Shown here: positions 22,001 through 34,911 of the stretch, piece after piece
How positions within the stretch are numbered: position 1 is the stretch's first letter
Layout of the letters: each line of letters starts with the position of its first letter
Origin: Hyalella azteca
Taxonomy: Eukaryota; Arthropoda; Malacostraca; Amphipoda; Hyalellidae
Assembly: GCF_000764305.2 (NCBI RefSeq)
Contig: NW_025941696.1
Coordinates: 62,001-126,000 of the forward strand
Length of the DNA: 64,000 nucleotides
Reading direction: 5' to 3'
Notes under the pieces: model-generated
Told to the model about the DNA's origin: nothing
Seen by the model: the letters and a program-made list of their open reading frames with translations, nothing else
The model's database searches: none
Program-made: the position numbers and the translations under genes

Positions 22001-25000
22001 CCAGGCCTGAAGCCGGATTGTGGTCGGGTGACGTGGGTGTGACGATCAAGTCTGATTATCGCGTGGGACTGCATGGTAGCGGGTAACTGTAGTGTGTGGT
22101 GCACCGCAATGCAGGTGACAATGACGCTTGACCAGCCTCGTCCAACCTCGTTAAAAAGTTTGTACCTCGCGTCTCGTTAAAAAAGTTTCGACAAGTTGCG
22201 AGGAATTGCCGCCGCGAAACTATTAAGACACGCCTCAGCGAGGCATTACAAAAGCATTAATTAACGATACCCCATACAAATGGGTATAGACAATAATTTT
22301 TTAGGATTTTTTAGGATAAAAATGAAATTTTTCATCGCACCTCCTTCTTCCCATTTTTTATTGTCTTTTTCTATTTCCCAATTGAGAAATAATATGTCAG
22401 GTCCAGGTAATATACTGAGATGACAGATATTGTATGAGCTTTCGAACCGCCCCGATATATATAAATACTTACCCATTGTTAGGCTTCAATCAAACGAATA
22501 CGTCAATTTTCGTTAATGTGCGATAGATTAAATAGAGTTATAAATTAGATTAAATAGAGTAGCAGGGAAAAAAGTGAGTTCGAATTGGGACACCATAAAA
22601 TATAAATTGGAATTCCTCTGAGAAAAACAATTATAGAGCTTTTAATCATTCACTGGAGTATTAACTTTGTCAGCCTCACATCAAAACATGTATACACAAA
22701 GACTGGAAATATGTATAGCGAATTATGTAATTTTAGTGCTGTTTCAATATTTTAGGAAATGCACCTCGGGTAAACAAAATATTGGGATTTATCAAACATT
22801 GGCGGACAAGGCTTATTAAAAGTTCTCGTATTAATAATCGTCTCCTACAAGGCAATAAAAGCTATAGACATATGCCCATTGTCACATGTATAATAAATCA
22901 CGGAAAATGCATTTATTCGAGACTACAAAGAAAGACAAGCTATTTAAGGTGGCACTGCCAACCCAGTAAATCATTTTTATATTCTTTAGAACAATTTGTA
23001 TTTTAAGACTATTGGCAAGTTTCCTGAAACGTTTTCTTTTGCCTGAAGGACGCGAGAAAAGAAACTTGACGCGATCTCACATCACTACATGTCACCTAAG
23101 GCTATTATTTATTTACTTTCAACAAGTCAAGAATTACCTATAAATCATTCATTCTAAAAATGTCTTCCGGTAAAAGTTTTATATTAGTACTGTACTGTTA
23201 TAATATCATGGGATAACAAAAAAAGTCAGCCACAAAATCACTTTTTTCTGATTTTTAAACAATTCGTAATTATTATCTTACAATATTTACGGTAATGTAT
23301 GCAATTGCTGAAAGAGACCTAATTTTTTTCATTGAAATGAAATGAATTATAGTTTTATCAAACGTATATTTAAAGTTTTATTAAACGTAAAGTATATTTG
23401 AATCCAAATTGGATCGGAATATGTGATTACTGTGAAGGGGTTACTTGTAATAATAAAAAAAATTCAGAATATTGCCAAACAAATAATTGAAACTCAAAAT
23501 GTGGGCGTGAGCAACATTATTGTACTTCAACCGATGAAAGTACACGTCACCCCGAAGGTTAATTTGCAATTAGACATCAAAACGACTTCGCGCACATGTT
23601 AATGAAAGAAAATCGCACTTTTCTCTCAAGCAGTTGTATCCTTGCTTAGAAAGTTGTCCTCAATTGCGGCGCAATGGAGAATTCATAATTTCTGCAGGGT
23701 TATCAGCGAACAAAGAAGCAAGTGTGTTGATTCTTTATGAACAAGATAGACCAGGTCTGGCAAAGCTGAAACCTGTAGGGAAGCTTCTTAATGGGAGTGG
23801 AAAGTTCAAGTTAATGTGTTATTTAGGGCAGTATTAATGTCGAACACAGGTCCGAAAAAGACTCAGTAAGGTATCGTGAATTAGTTTTTTTAAAATAAAA
23901 TTTTTGAAAATATAGATTAAGTATCCATACTTCTGATCATTTAAGAAAGGATGCACATCCCACCAATGCTTAATATTTAGAGCAAAATAACGCAAATTAA
24001 AAATAACATTGGTTTCGATTGCGGAGGATAAAATCAAAAGCATACGTGAATAAGAGAAAAAATTAACGATTAGTATGATTTCTCATAACATCTTTTGTAA
24101 AATAGCCTTCAGTAAACGTAATGTCGAGCAAGCCGTTGGTTGAACATTTTATGCCGCAGCAAAATAATTACCAGGCACGACTGCAGCTAAAGTTGGAAGC
24201 CACGATCGTCATGGTGGATCTGCCACAGCTTAATGTACATCGATTTATTTCAATTGTAATGGTTTTTTGAACGCAATACGCGTCAGCACCGGCCGCATGC
24301 TTGCCAGGTGTCACAAAATTGAAGGGAGGAAGTGTGTGACCTGCGATGGTCTACACTCAGACCATACAACGGAGTCAGTCATTCGGTCTAATTGGTTCGG
24401 CGGAACGTGACGGAGGTCTGTGTCTGTGAATCTTAACCTGTAGTGGCAACACCTGGCCTCACTGAAGGACATTTACGGTAAAAATAACAACAATGTAATT
24501 TATCAAGCTGTTATAAACCGCGAGTAACGGACGCTGGCCGCGCGCTTATGAAATTAAGAAAGAGCAGCGCGATATAAGCGGTAGCGGTTGTGGCACTTAT
24601 TGTCTAGTGACGTGAGCTATCGCTGCACGATCTTTTGTCTTAGCAGAATAACATGAAATGTGGCTCTGTAAATCAAGCACGTTACACGATGTTTCCGTGC
24701 TGTGTTTGAATAATTTTCTGAGTCATTGTGCTCGATGTTTCCATTTTAAGGAAAGGATATTCTAGGCTTACAAATCTGCTTTAATAAAATAATGTACATT
24801 CAAGAAGCAATCTAATCTTCCAGCTCAAATGCATTTCTTCCATAGTACATCTTAACATTTGTTTTTAGTTTTCTTGCGTGAAAAATTACTCAAACTTCTA
24901 ATTAGAAGAACAGCTGGTGAAAATATCGTTAGATCTGATGAGCAGCAGTCATTTTACAGAGGTTCGGCGTTCCAAGTTAAAAAATAAACACCAGCATACA

Positions 25001-25603
25001 ATGTGGAGCGGAAATGTCAGGTTGAACTATAACTCTTAAGTAGATGAATTTTATGAGCTGCACTGAATAAGAGAAAAGCTCTCACCAGCCGTTATATGGA
25101 AGCACTCTTTAAATAACGCCTTCCTGACCCTTAAGATTATTAAAGCTTTTCTCTCATAATTACTGGGTTGAAATGCAAATAAAGCACGGGACTGATCTAC
25201 CATCAACTGGAGCTCATCTCTGCATCAGAATCCATCCTATTATATCGCCTTCATTGAAGAACTTCTCATGCGCAAATGAACAGAATTTCAATCCTGTATT
25301 TTTCTCATTCTTCGATTAAATGGATGGAAAATGCCTTGTGAACCATGGAGTAGATATCTTTAAATATTTATGCCCATTATTTAAGTAGTTTTTCACTCGT
25401 TAAAGTAAATCACTCATGCACAAAAATAATCAGGAAATGAGCAGGAGACGAACGGGAGTTTTTATCTCAGAATAAATTGAGATTTTTTAATGAAAGCCCA
25501 ACTCTTTAACGCTCTCTGAGAAACTATTTCTTCTACACGAATTTCGACAATTATATATATCTTCGAATGAACTTTATATTACAAGTAGTTTTTAGCTTAG
25601 ATA
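22001..25603. other. Spacer with GC-richer patches, no gene supported
   Basis: GC-richer patches at 22000-22240 and 24270-24620 contain CpG but no convincing exon or promoter. A CTCGTTAAAAA-type duplication lies at 22145-22190. The rest is AT-rich. Confidence 0.45.
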
Positions 25604-26014
25604 TTAGCAAATTTTGGCGCAGCTAGATCTACTTATTACGACTTTCATTGGGGATAATTTGAAGCAAAGATCGTGTGATGGTGGGAGTTGTAACTTGAAG
25701 CAAAGATCGTATGCTGGTGGGAGTTGTAACTTGAAGCAAAGATCGTATGCTGGTGGGAGTAGTCGTAACTTGAAGCAAAGATCGTATGCTGGTGGGAGTC
25801 GTGAGGCTGAAAAAGAGTGACATGGCGTCGAGATAAACCGTCGCGGAAGTGGCAGACGCAGCGCTGTGGGAAGTTGCGGTGCCGAGAAAGTCGCGTCTGG
25901 GCGAGGCGGTGTGAAGTGGTACAGGCACCGCGAGGTACGCGTGGCTGCCGAGTATCGTTTCAGAGGTACTGAGAAAAACGTTACTGGTGACATAATAATA
26001 TTTATGAAAGGCAA
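25604..26014 (-). CDS. Open frame carrying an in-frame 12/13-residue repeat
   Basis: A 136-codon minus-strand frame starts with an ATG at 26014. After about 75 non-repetitive residues it contains four copies of a LPPAYDLCFKLQ-type unit, encoded by 36-bp tandem repeats, one expanded to 39 bp. All unit lengths are multiples of three, so the frame survives copy-number change. A short unique tail follows. The plus strand is also open across the repeat but for a shorter distance. No family is recognised. Codon-preserving repeats suggest, but do not prove, a real coding sequence. Confidence 0.3.
   Translation of the reverse strand: MPFINIIMSPVTFFSVPLKRYSAATRTSRCLYHFTPPRPDATFSAPQLPTALRLPLPRRFISTPCHSFSASRLPPAYDLCFKLRLLPPAYDLCFKLQLPPAYDLCFKLQLPPSHDLCFKLSPMKVVISRSSCAKIC
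25659..25800. repeat. 36-bp minisatellite, four units
   Basis: Units begin at 25659, 25695, 25731 and 25770. Each starts TTGAAGCAAAGATCGT and continues with a GGTGGGAGT core. The third has a 3-bp insertion (39 bp). Confidence 0.95.
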
Positions 26015-27186
26015 GTCTTGATGTTATGGAAACGGCTTATACGGCGTATATTCTATGAATGATTTAAAGTTATAGACAAAAAATGAGAGCGCAATTCGCT
26101 AAAATACAACCGACGGCAAACTTTGTGCACAAATGGCCTGGAGAAAGTCAGAGATTTGTAGGTAAAATTATAACAACTAAGTAACGTAACAATACTGTAA
26201 CTTAGACCTGATTTAATTTGGAGCTCTCCGATACTCTACGACTTGTAAACAAGTCATGAATTTCCATATCTTTCATTTGTTATTTTACGTTGCAGGTCAA
26301 AATAAACTAAAAATGCCATAATGCTTGCAAAATCGCATGAAATGCTGATGATAAATTTCTGTATTCGAATTGAATGGAAGTTGAAATAAATTGGTGCAAA
26401 ATAGACGACGTAAAGTTAAAAATTCATTCACGAAATGTATACCACAAGAAAGCGTGAATGTATGCCATTCACGAAAGATAGGGTACGTTTTAATGAAACA
26501 AAACTAATCTCATTAGCCTAATGCGACACGGAAAACGAGCTTCCATGCAGCTCAACAGGATTGCCAAGAGAAACACCATGGAAAGTAGTCGAGGTCAGGT
26601 AGAGCTTGATAACTTATGAATGACCGGAAAGAAAATTCTTGATGACATTAGAGAGTGAGAAGCAAAGACAGCGTACAAAATAGTTTCTTCTTTCCTAAAA
26701 TTGAAAAGGTATAATGAAAAAATTTTTCCGATTCAATATTTTTTTTGCAGAATGCATGGACAATAAGTCAAAATATTGAAATCAGCGACTAAATTTCGAG
26801 ATATCCGAGCTAAAATTATTGTTAAATAATTTAAACTTCATAAAATAACTAAAAAATGAAAATACATTACTAGAGCGTAAGCGTGAATCGTTCGCACAGT
26901 GGCGGGAAGCTTCATAATTTCATCAGGAAAAGCAAACCCATTAATTAGATATGTATTATGACGTCGCAGTAACTTAAAATTGCAACAATAATCTGTAGAC
27001 AACAGCGACAGAACCTCTTCATAGGCTCTAACTTTAGTGCTTTACTTTGAACTTGATGATATTATTGCATTTAGCAGAGAATTATGTACAAAAACAACAA
27101 TTGTCAAGGTGTATAGAATTCCGAAAATGTCATTATTCACTTCATCTCACGCATGGTTAACAAGTTGCTTACAAAATGCATCGTAG
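26015..27186. other. AT-rich spacer, one possible micro-exon
   Basis: A 48-bp open stretch at 26551-26598 lies between an acceptor-like CTTCCATGCAG and a GTAGAG donor and would encode LNRIAKRNTMESSRGQ. It is too short to trust. Nothing else is supported. Confidence 0.35.
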
Positions 27187-27317
27187 GCCGGCTGGGAGCC
27201 GTTCATGTATCGCAAGCCGGCTGGGAGCCGTTCATGTATCACAAGCCGGCTGGGAGCCGTTCATGTATCGCAAGCCGGCTGGGAGCCGTTCATGTATCGC
27301 AAGCCGGCTGGGAGCCG
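27187..27317. repeat. 29-bp minisatellite, 4.5 units
   Basis: Units start exactly every 29 bp at 27187, 27216, 27245, 27274 and 27303 and are nearly identical (GCCGGCTGGGAGCCGTTCAT plus GTATCGCAA). Each contains GGCT, GGG, AGCC, a short self-complementary stem. The near-perfect copies imply recent amplification. Frames through it are open but not frame-preserving. Confidence 0.96.
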
Positions 27318-28403
27318 GTGACCTCAACAACGCTAACCAAACTCTTGCGGTTAAAAATAATAAGATTTCATAACCGCAAAAATTCCGGTACAGAGCCAAA
27401 GCCCGATGGCATCCCGTAAGATTTTTTTGTTTGAATGTCAGAAGCTCACGCAAGAGCCAAAAATTGTTCATTAAATTCTAATTCAGGTCACTATAATTTT
27501 ACAGGCTCACTATAGGCTGAAATGGACCCATATATGAAGCTTTCATATTTTTTTGTAGGGGTCTAGATTTAAGTAGTAGTTTATTGAGAGCCCAACTGCA
27601 AAATTTTGGAATATTACGAGAAATCTCAACACATTATTTTAAACAATTTATTAATCGGAACTAAATTGATAAATAACGAGTTAAGTTGAATAAAGAATTT
27701 TGACTGGTACATTAAAAATAACTTCAATAATATATCCAACAGTGTATAAATGTTTTCAATATCTGATCGTAATATAAAAAAAAACTTTGCACGAATATGC
27801 ATATAATACAGGAAGAAAATTGCATTTTTTTGAATAAAGGTATCAGAAAAACCACTGTATAGAAAATTTATATTCAAGTTCAACTCAAAATGCAAATTTG
27901 GATCAAGATTCCGACAGCTTTGAGGCTGGCGTGAACAGCTGAGACAAATTGACATTAGCCGCGTTCGTCCAGCAGATGGACAATTTTAGTTGCGCTGCGG
28001 CATCAAACTATAAGGAGGCATTAAAAAAATTGAGAATATCTTCTTGTTTTTTTATTTATGTGAGAAATATTGAAAAGAGCCAACTTCGCAGCTATCAAGT
28101 CAACTTTATTACTAGTTACTAGCATGTGCACGTTGTTATTTTACGTGATGCATAACGTAAAGGCATAATTTAATTAGACCTGGTATTAAAACATTAAAAT
28201 TTCGTTCGAAATTCAATGATGGATATTTATTGAAGGCAATACCCACGGTTTATACAAGGTCTCAGAAGAATTACTAGAATTTGAAACAAGAACCAACACC
28301 AGACCACGGCTATAAACTAAAGAAACTGCGTTGTAATTAACATATTTATGCGACATTTCTTCTCTCTTCGAGTCACCGAACAAATGCGGGAGCATATGTT
28401 CAG
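27318..28403. other. AT-rich spacer, nothing supported
   Basis: The minus-strand frame at 27626-27955 (109 codons) is AT-driven (Phe, Ile, Leu, Asn rich) and has no recognisable domain. Confidence 0.45.
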
Positions 28404-28675
28404 TCTTGAAATGCCTAGCACCTTACGGACCAGGCAATAAGTCCAGCAGCTATCTCAATCAATCGTCAGCTATGGAAAGATCGGGTTCTAAAGGCCGGAT
28501 CCCTTGTAAATCAAGTAACGAAAAGTACAAGAATCGGCAACAGGCCAAGGGCCTATTTCTAATTTATTCAGTGCCAACACTTTTATTCTATTCTAAAAGA
28601 CTTCCGCCAATATGTTTACGAAATTCGCCACAGCTCATGACAAACATCTGCGAGCAGTTCCCATGGGCGCGTTAA
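28404..28675 (+). CDS. Candidate exon, unknown protein
   Basis: After an acceptor-like GCATATGTTCAG come two bases of a split codon and 89 open codons to a TAA. The first third reads CLAPYGPGNKSSSYLNQSSA and looks soluble. The later part is more hydrophobic and less convincing. GTAAAT and GTAACG donors at about 28506 and 28514 could end the exon early. No family is recognised. Confidence 0.2.
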
Positions 28676-29226
28676 GTTAGCGCGCATAAATTTCAAGTTG
28701 GATGCCACTTTCCCTCACATCTCTGCCATGGATAAGACGGGAAATATAGAGCAGTTGTTATTTACGCGCAATTGCCTCCACAACAGCAAGTATCTGAAGT
28801 AAAACTTGTTTTTGACGAAGGAATATAGGCGCAAGAAGTAGGTTTATGGAGTCAGCTTTCTGGCCTGAGGCCATCTTGCTGTCATGTCTCATTGACGTCC
28901 GTTAACTCGCGTAGTGTGCGCTCTGTATGTGTACGTAGTGTACGTTCTGTATATGCGGGTTGTACTTGGTGTAGTCGAAATTTGCGTATTTATTTTTTAT
29001 TGCATACGATATTATAGACAATACGACTTTAAAAGCAAATAAAATGACAATTAACAATATCTTTGTTTAAAACGTTTCCGAGACGGGCGCCATTACCAGC
29101 TCAAATTTATTTGAGATCAATATTCGCTGCTACAATATGGTAGCTTGCTCTGACTCACGAGTTTGGAGAAAAATTAGGCATCAGTAAAAATTAGGCATTT
29201 GACAAACGAATACGTAAGAAGTGCAG
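28676..29226. other. Spacer, nothing supported
   Basis: No gene or repeat could be supported here. Confidence 0.45.
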
Positions 29227-29435
29227 TCAAAGTGGGAAGAGAAATTCAATTAAACTACGAAATCTCTTTTTATGACCCGCAATAATACAAGCAGCAAGAA
29301 TGGCGCTCGGAGAAACATGAGGGTGCGAAATTGCGAGTGCTATTTCAGGCCATATTTCGTCGAGCTTGAACGGCCCATTCCGCTCAAAGTGTGTCAATGT
29401 GCCATCATTTCCCAACGTATATGCGGATCCGACCG
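29227..29435 (-). CDS. Candidate terminal exon, unknown protein
   Basis: On the minus strand, the acceptor TTTTGTATGGATGCAG precedes two bases of a split codon, 68 open codons and a TGA. The translation begins VGSAYTLGNDGTLTHFERNG, has PFKLDEIWPEIALAI (residues 21-35), and ends in a mildly hydrophobic, basic tail. Composition is balanced. Its starting phase matches the end phase of the candidate exon at 37154-37289 on the same strand, so the two could be spliced together across about 7.7 kb. The plus-strand frame over the same DNA is Cys/Arg-rich and less convincing. No family is recognised. Confidence 0.33.
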
Positions 29436-30485
29436 CTGCATCCATACAAAATCAGAAAAATGACCCAGGATGGATGTTGTATTCAAGATACTTCCGTCAC
29501 CGGGACTGTGGGTCGCGAACTCGAGACGATAATCTCATTTAGAGGATTTTTTGATAACGGATCAAGAGCAACAAACGGAGGCCATTCCGTCATCACTAGC
29601 TATCGGATTTTTGATCATTGAATGGAAACTGAGAAAAATTTAAAAAAGTGGAAACTTATCCGGCAGTTGAAAGTTTCAAAAAATAAGAGGAACTGGAGGC
29701 AGTAAAAACAATGAAGTTGAAATGCTTTTACCAGTCTGTACCTGAAACTTTGAGGCAAGGCTGATAAAAACTTGTGATGTTAAAAGAAACAGCAATACTG
29801 ATCTAGCTATCAGGAAATTGAAGCAGTTTGGTATTGCTGTAATGTATGTAGTTTTAAGCCAAAATTAAAAAAATAACTGAAACGGTTTAAATCCGTAGAT
29901 ATGATAACACATACAATTCTAATAAATTCTTTTGAAATCATGGATATGTATATATAGGTTTAAAAAATGTGTGTGTATTATTAACCCCCAGAAAATAATT
30001 GATTTTACTCTGAGCATTCTGTGTGCCCATTCACCAAATAAATAAGAAAATAAAGCCTTCAATGACCCCAGACATTAGAATATTATCTTAAAACTAATAA
30101 TTCAACCATAGCAAGAAAGTGTAGAAGTAAACAACATAAATGATAATGTAAAACAAACTTCAAATACAAAATTAAAATAAAAACTATGTGTTTTATTTAG
30201 CCTGAACCATCATCTAGTATATATAAATAATTCCGTTTTAACTTTTACTTAACCAGTCTTGATTTTGGAACAAAACTTAAGAGTTTATCACTCTGGTGCA
30301 TATAGAAACATATGACGGTATAAGGCGCGTCTCAACGAGGTTATGCGTGAGGTGACTTAGAACACTTATTAAGAAATACAATTACCCTAACTCATGTTAA
30401 TATAATATATTGCACCGCTTTCACTTATACTATTAATTTATTTATTGCAAAAATTATCTTGGTTAATGTGGACTATCATGCAACG
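29436..30485. other. AT-rich spacer, nothing supported
   Basis: No gene or repeat could be supported here. Confidence 0.5.
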
Positions 30486-30700
30486 TCGTTGGGTTAACCA
30501 CGCCCACGGGTTAAGCTTACCAGATGGTTAACATGCTGTGCTCGGTTACTGCAGTGTTAAGTTAACATGCAGCTCTGAGTTAACCTGCTTCTCTGAGTTA
30601 ACCTGCTTCTCCGAGTTAGCCACCTCGCTGGGTTAACCTGTTGCACATTACCAGCAAGATTTGTTGCCTGGATAAATCTTTCAGGCCCGGTTAACCTGCC
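30486..30700. repeat. Degenerate ~18-bp minisatellite with GTTAAC
   Basis: About ten diverged units centred on GGTTAACCTGC or GAGTTAACCTGCTTCTC. Two adjacent 18-bp units near 30577-30612 are almost identical. GTTAAC, a 6-bp palindrome (HpaI site), recurs in most units. Confidence 0.85.
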
Positions 30701-31779
30701 ATTGTATAATACTACTTAAACTATTCCATTATTTCGATTGTTCCCAGCGTGTTCAAGTGTAAAGAGATGCCTAGGTCGAGTCCGTTGGTTGTTTATTTTT
30801 CGACAGCATAACAAATAAAGTTTGATTTTGTTGTGAAATAAGGTTTGATTTTGCATGGATGTAAGCTATAAATGATCCATTGAACCCACCAAAAATTTTG
30901 CTGAAACATGTCTTGAAATGCAGTCAAGATTCCCCCAAAAATGCGCCTTGCGTTAGATTTAACGGACCAACAAAATTTCCTGCAATCGAAGTTAATCGCA
31001 AACGGCCCCCGAGCTCATCATATGCATTTAGTGAAGACACAGAGTCTTTCATAACGTTAATTCATAAGTTTCTTTTACTATGAAAGCTATTTAAATTAAT
31101 CGTCAAGCTAGTAAAGCGTTTTCCCTCTAAGTAACCTTGGGGTGAAGAATGCAATGGTCAGGCAGGCAGGCCGTTTGAATAACGTCGTAGAGGTGTTAGG
31201 TCATAACTGAACTCCACACAAATGGGTCAGAAATGAGTAGGTAGCCTCGACAGGTCAGTTCAAGTCGCTTCCTCGCGGCTGCGACCGGATGTCATTACCT
31301 TAAACTTCAGCTTCGACGTTGGGCCGAGGAACTATAGGACGTCTCGGCAATTATTTTATAAACGACGTTCCTCGACGTCGAATGTTATGGTCGAGAGCCG
31401 TCGAATATAGTTACTGAGAATTGATAAGGTACATGTATGCGAGATGTACAAACATCGCGAGATGTACAAACCGTTATTTACAGAGTCGATGCTGATTGAG
31501 GAAGATTGTTTACTGAGGAAATAGGAACAAATATATATTTAAGTTCTGTACAAATAAAATTAATGTTCCTTCTCTATTTAAAACTCAAAAAAACCATTAC
31601 AAATTATATCGAAATCCAAAATTAAAAGTAGAGAGAGAATTAAAGGTTAATAATTTCATTATTGAATTGTTTCATCCACTTGATATTTAATTCATTTCAT
31701 CTCAAAGTTCCTAGTAAATACCTTTGGATGAAGTTAGAAAAGTAAGCTGGTCTTTAGATACTACCTAAAATGCTGGAAT
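30701..31779. other. Spacer, GC-richer patch at 31.15-31.4 kb
   Basis: The patch contains an acceptor-like CTTAAACTTCAG at about 31306, followed by a 32-codon open frame to a stop. It is too short to call. The region is rich in CGACGT and CGTCG strings. Confidence 0.4.
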
Positions 31780-32072
31780 TGGGCGCCTAATAAAAACGGC
31801 TGAAGGCGTCCACTTGAAACAGCTGCCGCATAATAAAAACTGCAGGAAGTGGCTCATAGAAACAACTGGAGGGGTCCGTCCAATAAAAATAACTAGAGAG
31901 GGGCGCTAAAAAAACAGCTTGTGGGGGCCACTAAATAAGAATAACTGGTGGCCGCCACTCAAAAATCAGCTAAGGGGCTACTAAATAAAAATAACTGGAG
32001 CTGGCCACTCAAAAACAGCTGGAGCCGGCCACTCAAAAGCAGCTGTATGTTGCCATTTAAAAACAGATGGGG
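31780..32072. repeat. Degenerate dimeric minisatellite, ~12 half-units
   Basis: About twelve units of 22-29 bp. Over the second half, two types tend to alternate: one with CTAAATAAAAATAACTGG and one with CACTCAAAAACAGCTGG. This gives a roughly 50-bp dimer. The first half is more diverged. CAGCTG recurs. Confidence 0.85.
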
Positions 32073-32539
32073 CGGCCGCTGCCTTGCACAACGGTTCGGT
32101 CGCCTGTCCGTTACGAGGCACGACACATGCAACATCTGCACAATGAAACGCTCGTAATTCCACTGATGCACGTGGAAATTTTCCGCAAATACAGCCTTGC
32201 GCAAGGCCAAATAGTACAGATGAAGGTTCGTGTTGGATTCAGTTGGTACTGCAGAACTTTTCGCAGTTATAATGCCTATTGATGGGCAAATCGTAATTCA
32301 ATGCCTATTTTTAAAATTAGATTGTAACCTTCAACTATTCAAGCTATTTCGTATCACGACAATATTAATAAATCAAAAGAAAATTCGGAGAATTTATTAA
32401 TAAAACTCAAATCAGGTAAGTATACTCAATTGATTTGATATAAAGAAAAAAACACGAAATAAACTTTGTAATAATACAATGAAAAAAAATCAACGTGTTG
32501 AAGGTTTTAAATATTTTCCTAAGCATTTTGTTTTGGCAG

Positions 32540-32626
32540 ACGATGAACGGTCCACGCAGCGACATCGACGCAGTGAGTGACGCCAGCGATGCGACAGCGC
32601 GTCATCATATCAGCGCTACCGAGTGA
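32540..32626 (+). CDS. Candidate short exon, acidic peptide
   Basis: A strong acceptor (AAGCATTTTGTTTTGGCAG) is followed by 28 open codons in phase 0 and a TGA. The peptide starts TMNGPRSDIDAVSDASDATA. An ATG is the second codon, so this could also be a first coding exon. A perfect donor (GTGAGT) after GACGCA at 32572 offers a 33-bp micro-exon alternative. No family is recognised. Confidence 0.25.
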   Translation, partial: TMNGPRSDIDAVSDASDATARHHISATE

Positions 32627-34911
32627 CAGGGGTGCGACTTGTAAGCACGGCGCCTCCCGCTGAGAACATCACAGTGGAATCTCCCTCTCGAGTTATTCTT
32701 GCTTGTTCCTTTAAGAGTTAATTTTAGGAATAATCTCTAAATTTAGTATAAAAGTTTAGTATCAATAATTTAGGACCAATGATTGAAACATATAGTGAAA
32801 CGGTTCCCTGAATATTAATTAGTTCTCTGGTTCACCAGTTTTCGCTTGCAATTGTTCTATGACAAGAACCACTCAATGTACGTTCATGGACACAGAGATA
32901 GAACCATTTGAGTACTACCTAGTCTAATTATAATGATAATTTGGAAGATGAAATAGAGTCTAGAGCAATTTTATCGATTTTATTTCTGTTTTTTAATTCA
33001 TGAAGCACAATACCAGAATAGAAAAGTCAGTAGTTTCTATATACTTCAAGATAGACGGTGGGCCCTATATAAAAGTCCTTTGAGTACACAGGTGAGAAAA
33101 AAACCTGAGACTGGGTAACATTGCTGAAAATGAGTTACAAATCCTGTCGTCTTCATAAAAAATTGTTCGAAAAGTAATTGACAATTAAGCCCGGATGCTA
33201 TCATGCGCGTGTTCCCGTCCCTAAAAACAATGAAACTCCCGTGTTGGACTTCACAAAAAATTCTCGTATTGCACGCCGGTAAAAATAGTCACGGAATTTT
33301 TGGTGGATGCAAAAGGCTCCAGGGGAGAGGAGCCGCACTGCTGCTTCCTATGCACGCGCCATATGGACATGTTTATGGAACATGTTTGGTGAGGAAGGAA
33401 GTTGCGGTGGACGAGGCGAGGCTCTCCTATGACAATTGAGTGCGCAAACGTTGGACTGGAATGACGAGGTAGAATTGCTGCAAACATCACCAGCAATCTT
33501 TCTAAGACCCAATGCTGCTCTGGTACGCAATAATGTAATTTTTAGTCGGTATGAGTGGAAGAAAGGAGACTGTGTTAGATAATAACATCAATTTAGACAA
33601 ATCAGTAATTATCATTTTGGTCGTAACAATTTTTATACTTTGATGTAGAACTTTCCGCACTTTTGGTTTTGCATACACCAGGGACTTTTTCAATCCTGTT
33701 TTCCAATTCTAGATGGAGAGTAATGCACGGCACGTACAACCTGTCCTCAAAGCTCAGAGTACTTTATATACGAACTGAACCTTGCATGACAGCGCTCTTG
33801 ACAGAAACGTAATCCCCCAGCAACTCGGTAATGAGAAATTAAAAGTATGAGAGCATACAAATATCTAAAACATAAATGATCCTGTCAATTGTTCGGTCGG
33901 CTATAATTTGATATGAACGACCGAATAGAGCGATTTGAAATAGAAGACTCTCAGCTTGAGAGAAGCAACAACAGGTGCGTGGGACACAACAGATTTGTTT
34001 GATCGTCAGGTCTAATTGTCCCTTATAGAAACCGTGGCAATTGTCCCAGCGCGGCAATCTATTCTCTTTCTCTGACGGATGTCGCAGTCTCTGAATAGAC
34101 TTAGTAGCTTCTTTACAATGGGATGAGATCATAGAATCAGTTTTTAAATTCCAATCGGATGCTCAATTCAAGATCGAATGTCTTCGGTAGACATATGGAT
34201 AATTTTTGTTCTACATTGCTATGGTCGATAGATTATTCAACGCTCATGTAGATCAATCATTGTCCTCAGTTATCGTGATCTATTGAGAACATTTCACCTT
34301 GAACCCAGTTTTTAAGAATTCTTTTGTTCGATGGACTTAATGCAAGTCTCGATGCTCGTCCAGAGTTGATCCACGAGAAAAAGAGTCTAAAAGATATTAA
34401 TGGAAAGCCATCTGTTGATGGCAAAGGTCACAAGGCAAATATTTTTCTAAAGAGCATCTTGCCTTTGCCTGTAGAACCACATTATATTATTACAGCTATT
34501 TGAATACTAATTTACATGATTTATTCATATCAAAGCTGGTAACTACTGATCTTTTGTAGGTTCTTTATTGTCCCAATGAGCATTCTCTTCCTGACTATGT
34601 TCTACAAGTTCAAGCCTGCATCTACTATAAATTATTTTTTGTCAATGTGACAGTGTAACGCGTATATATTTTAGAGTGCACATGTCTGAAATGGAAAAGT
34701 ATAAAATGCACGGTGTACTGAAAAAATACAGTAGTTTATTCATAAATATTCAATTGTTGTGATAGAGGTACGCGGAACACGTTCATCAATACGTGAGAAA
34801 ATGAGCGAGAGCAGTGGACCCGCGGGCGCACTCTAATCAATGTGCATTATTATCATATAATGAATTATCATGGTCACAGGCTTAAAATCAATGCATAAAT
34901 ATTACTGAGTT
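32627..34911. other. Spacer, unassigned open frames
   Basis: The plus-strand ATG frame at 33203-33439 (78 codons) lies in GC-richer DNA but has no recognisable domain and overlaps two open minus-strand frames. The rest is AT-rich. Confidence 0.4.
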
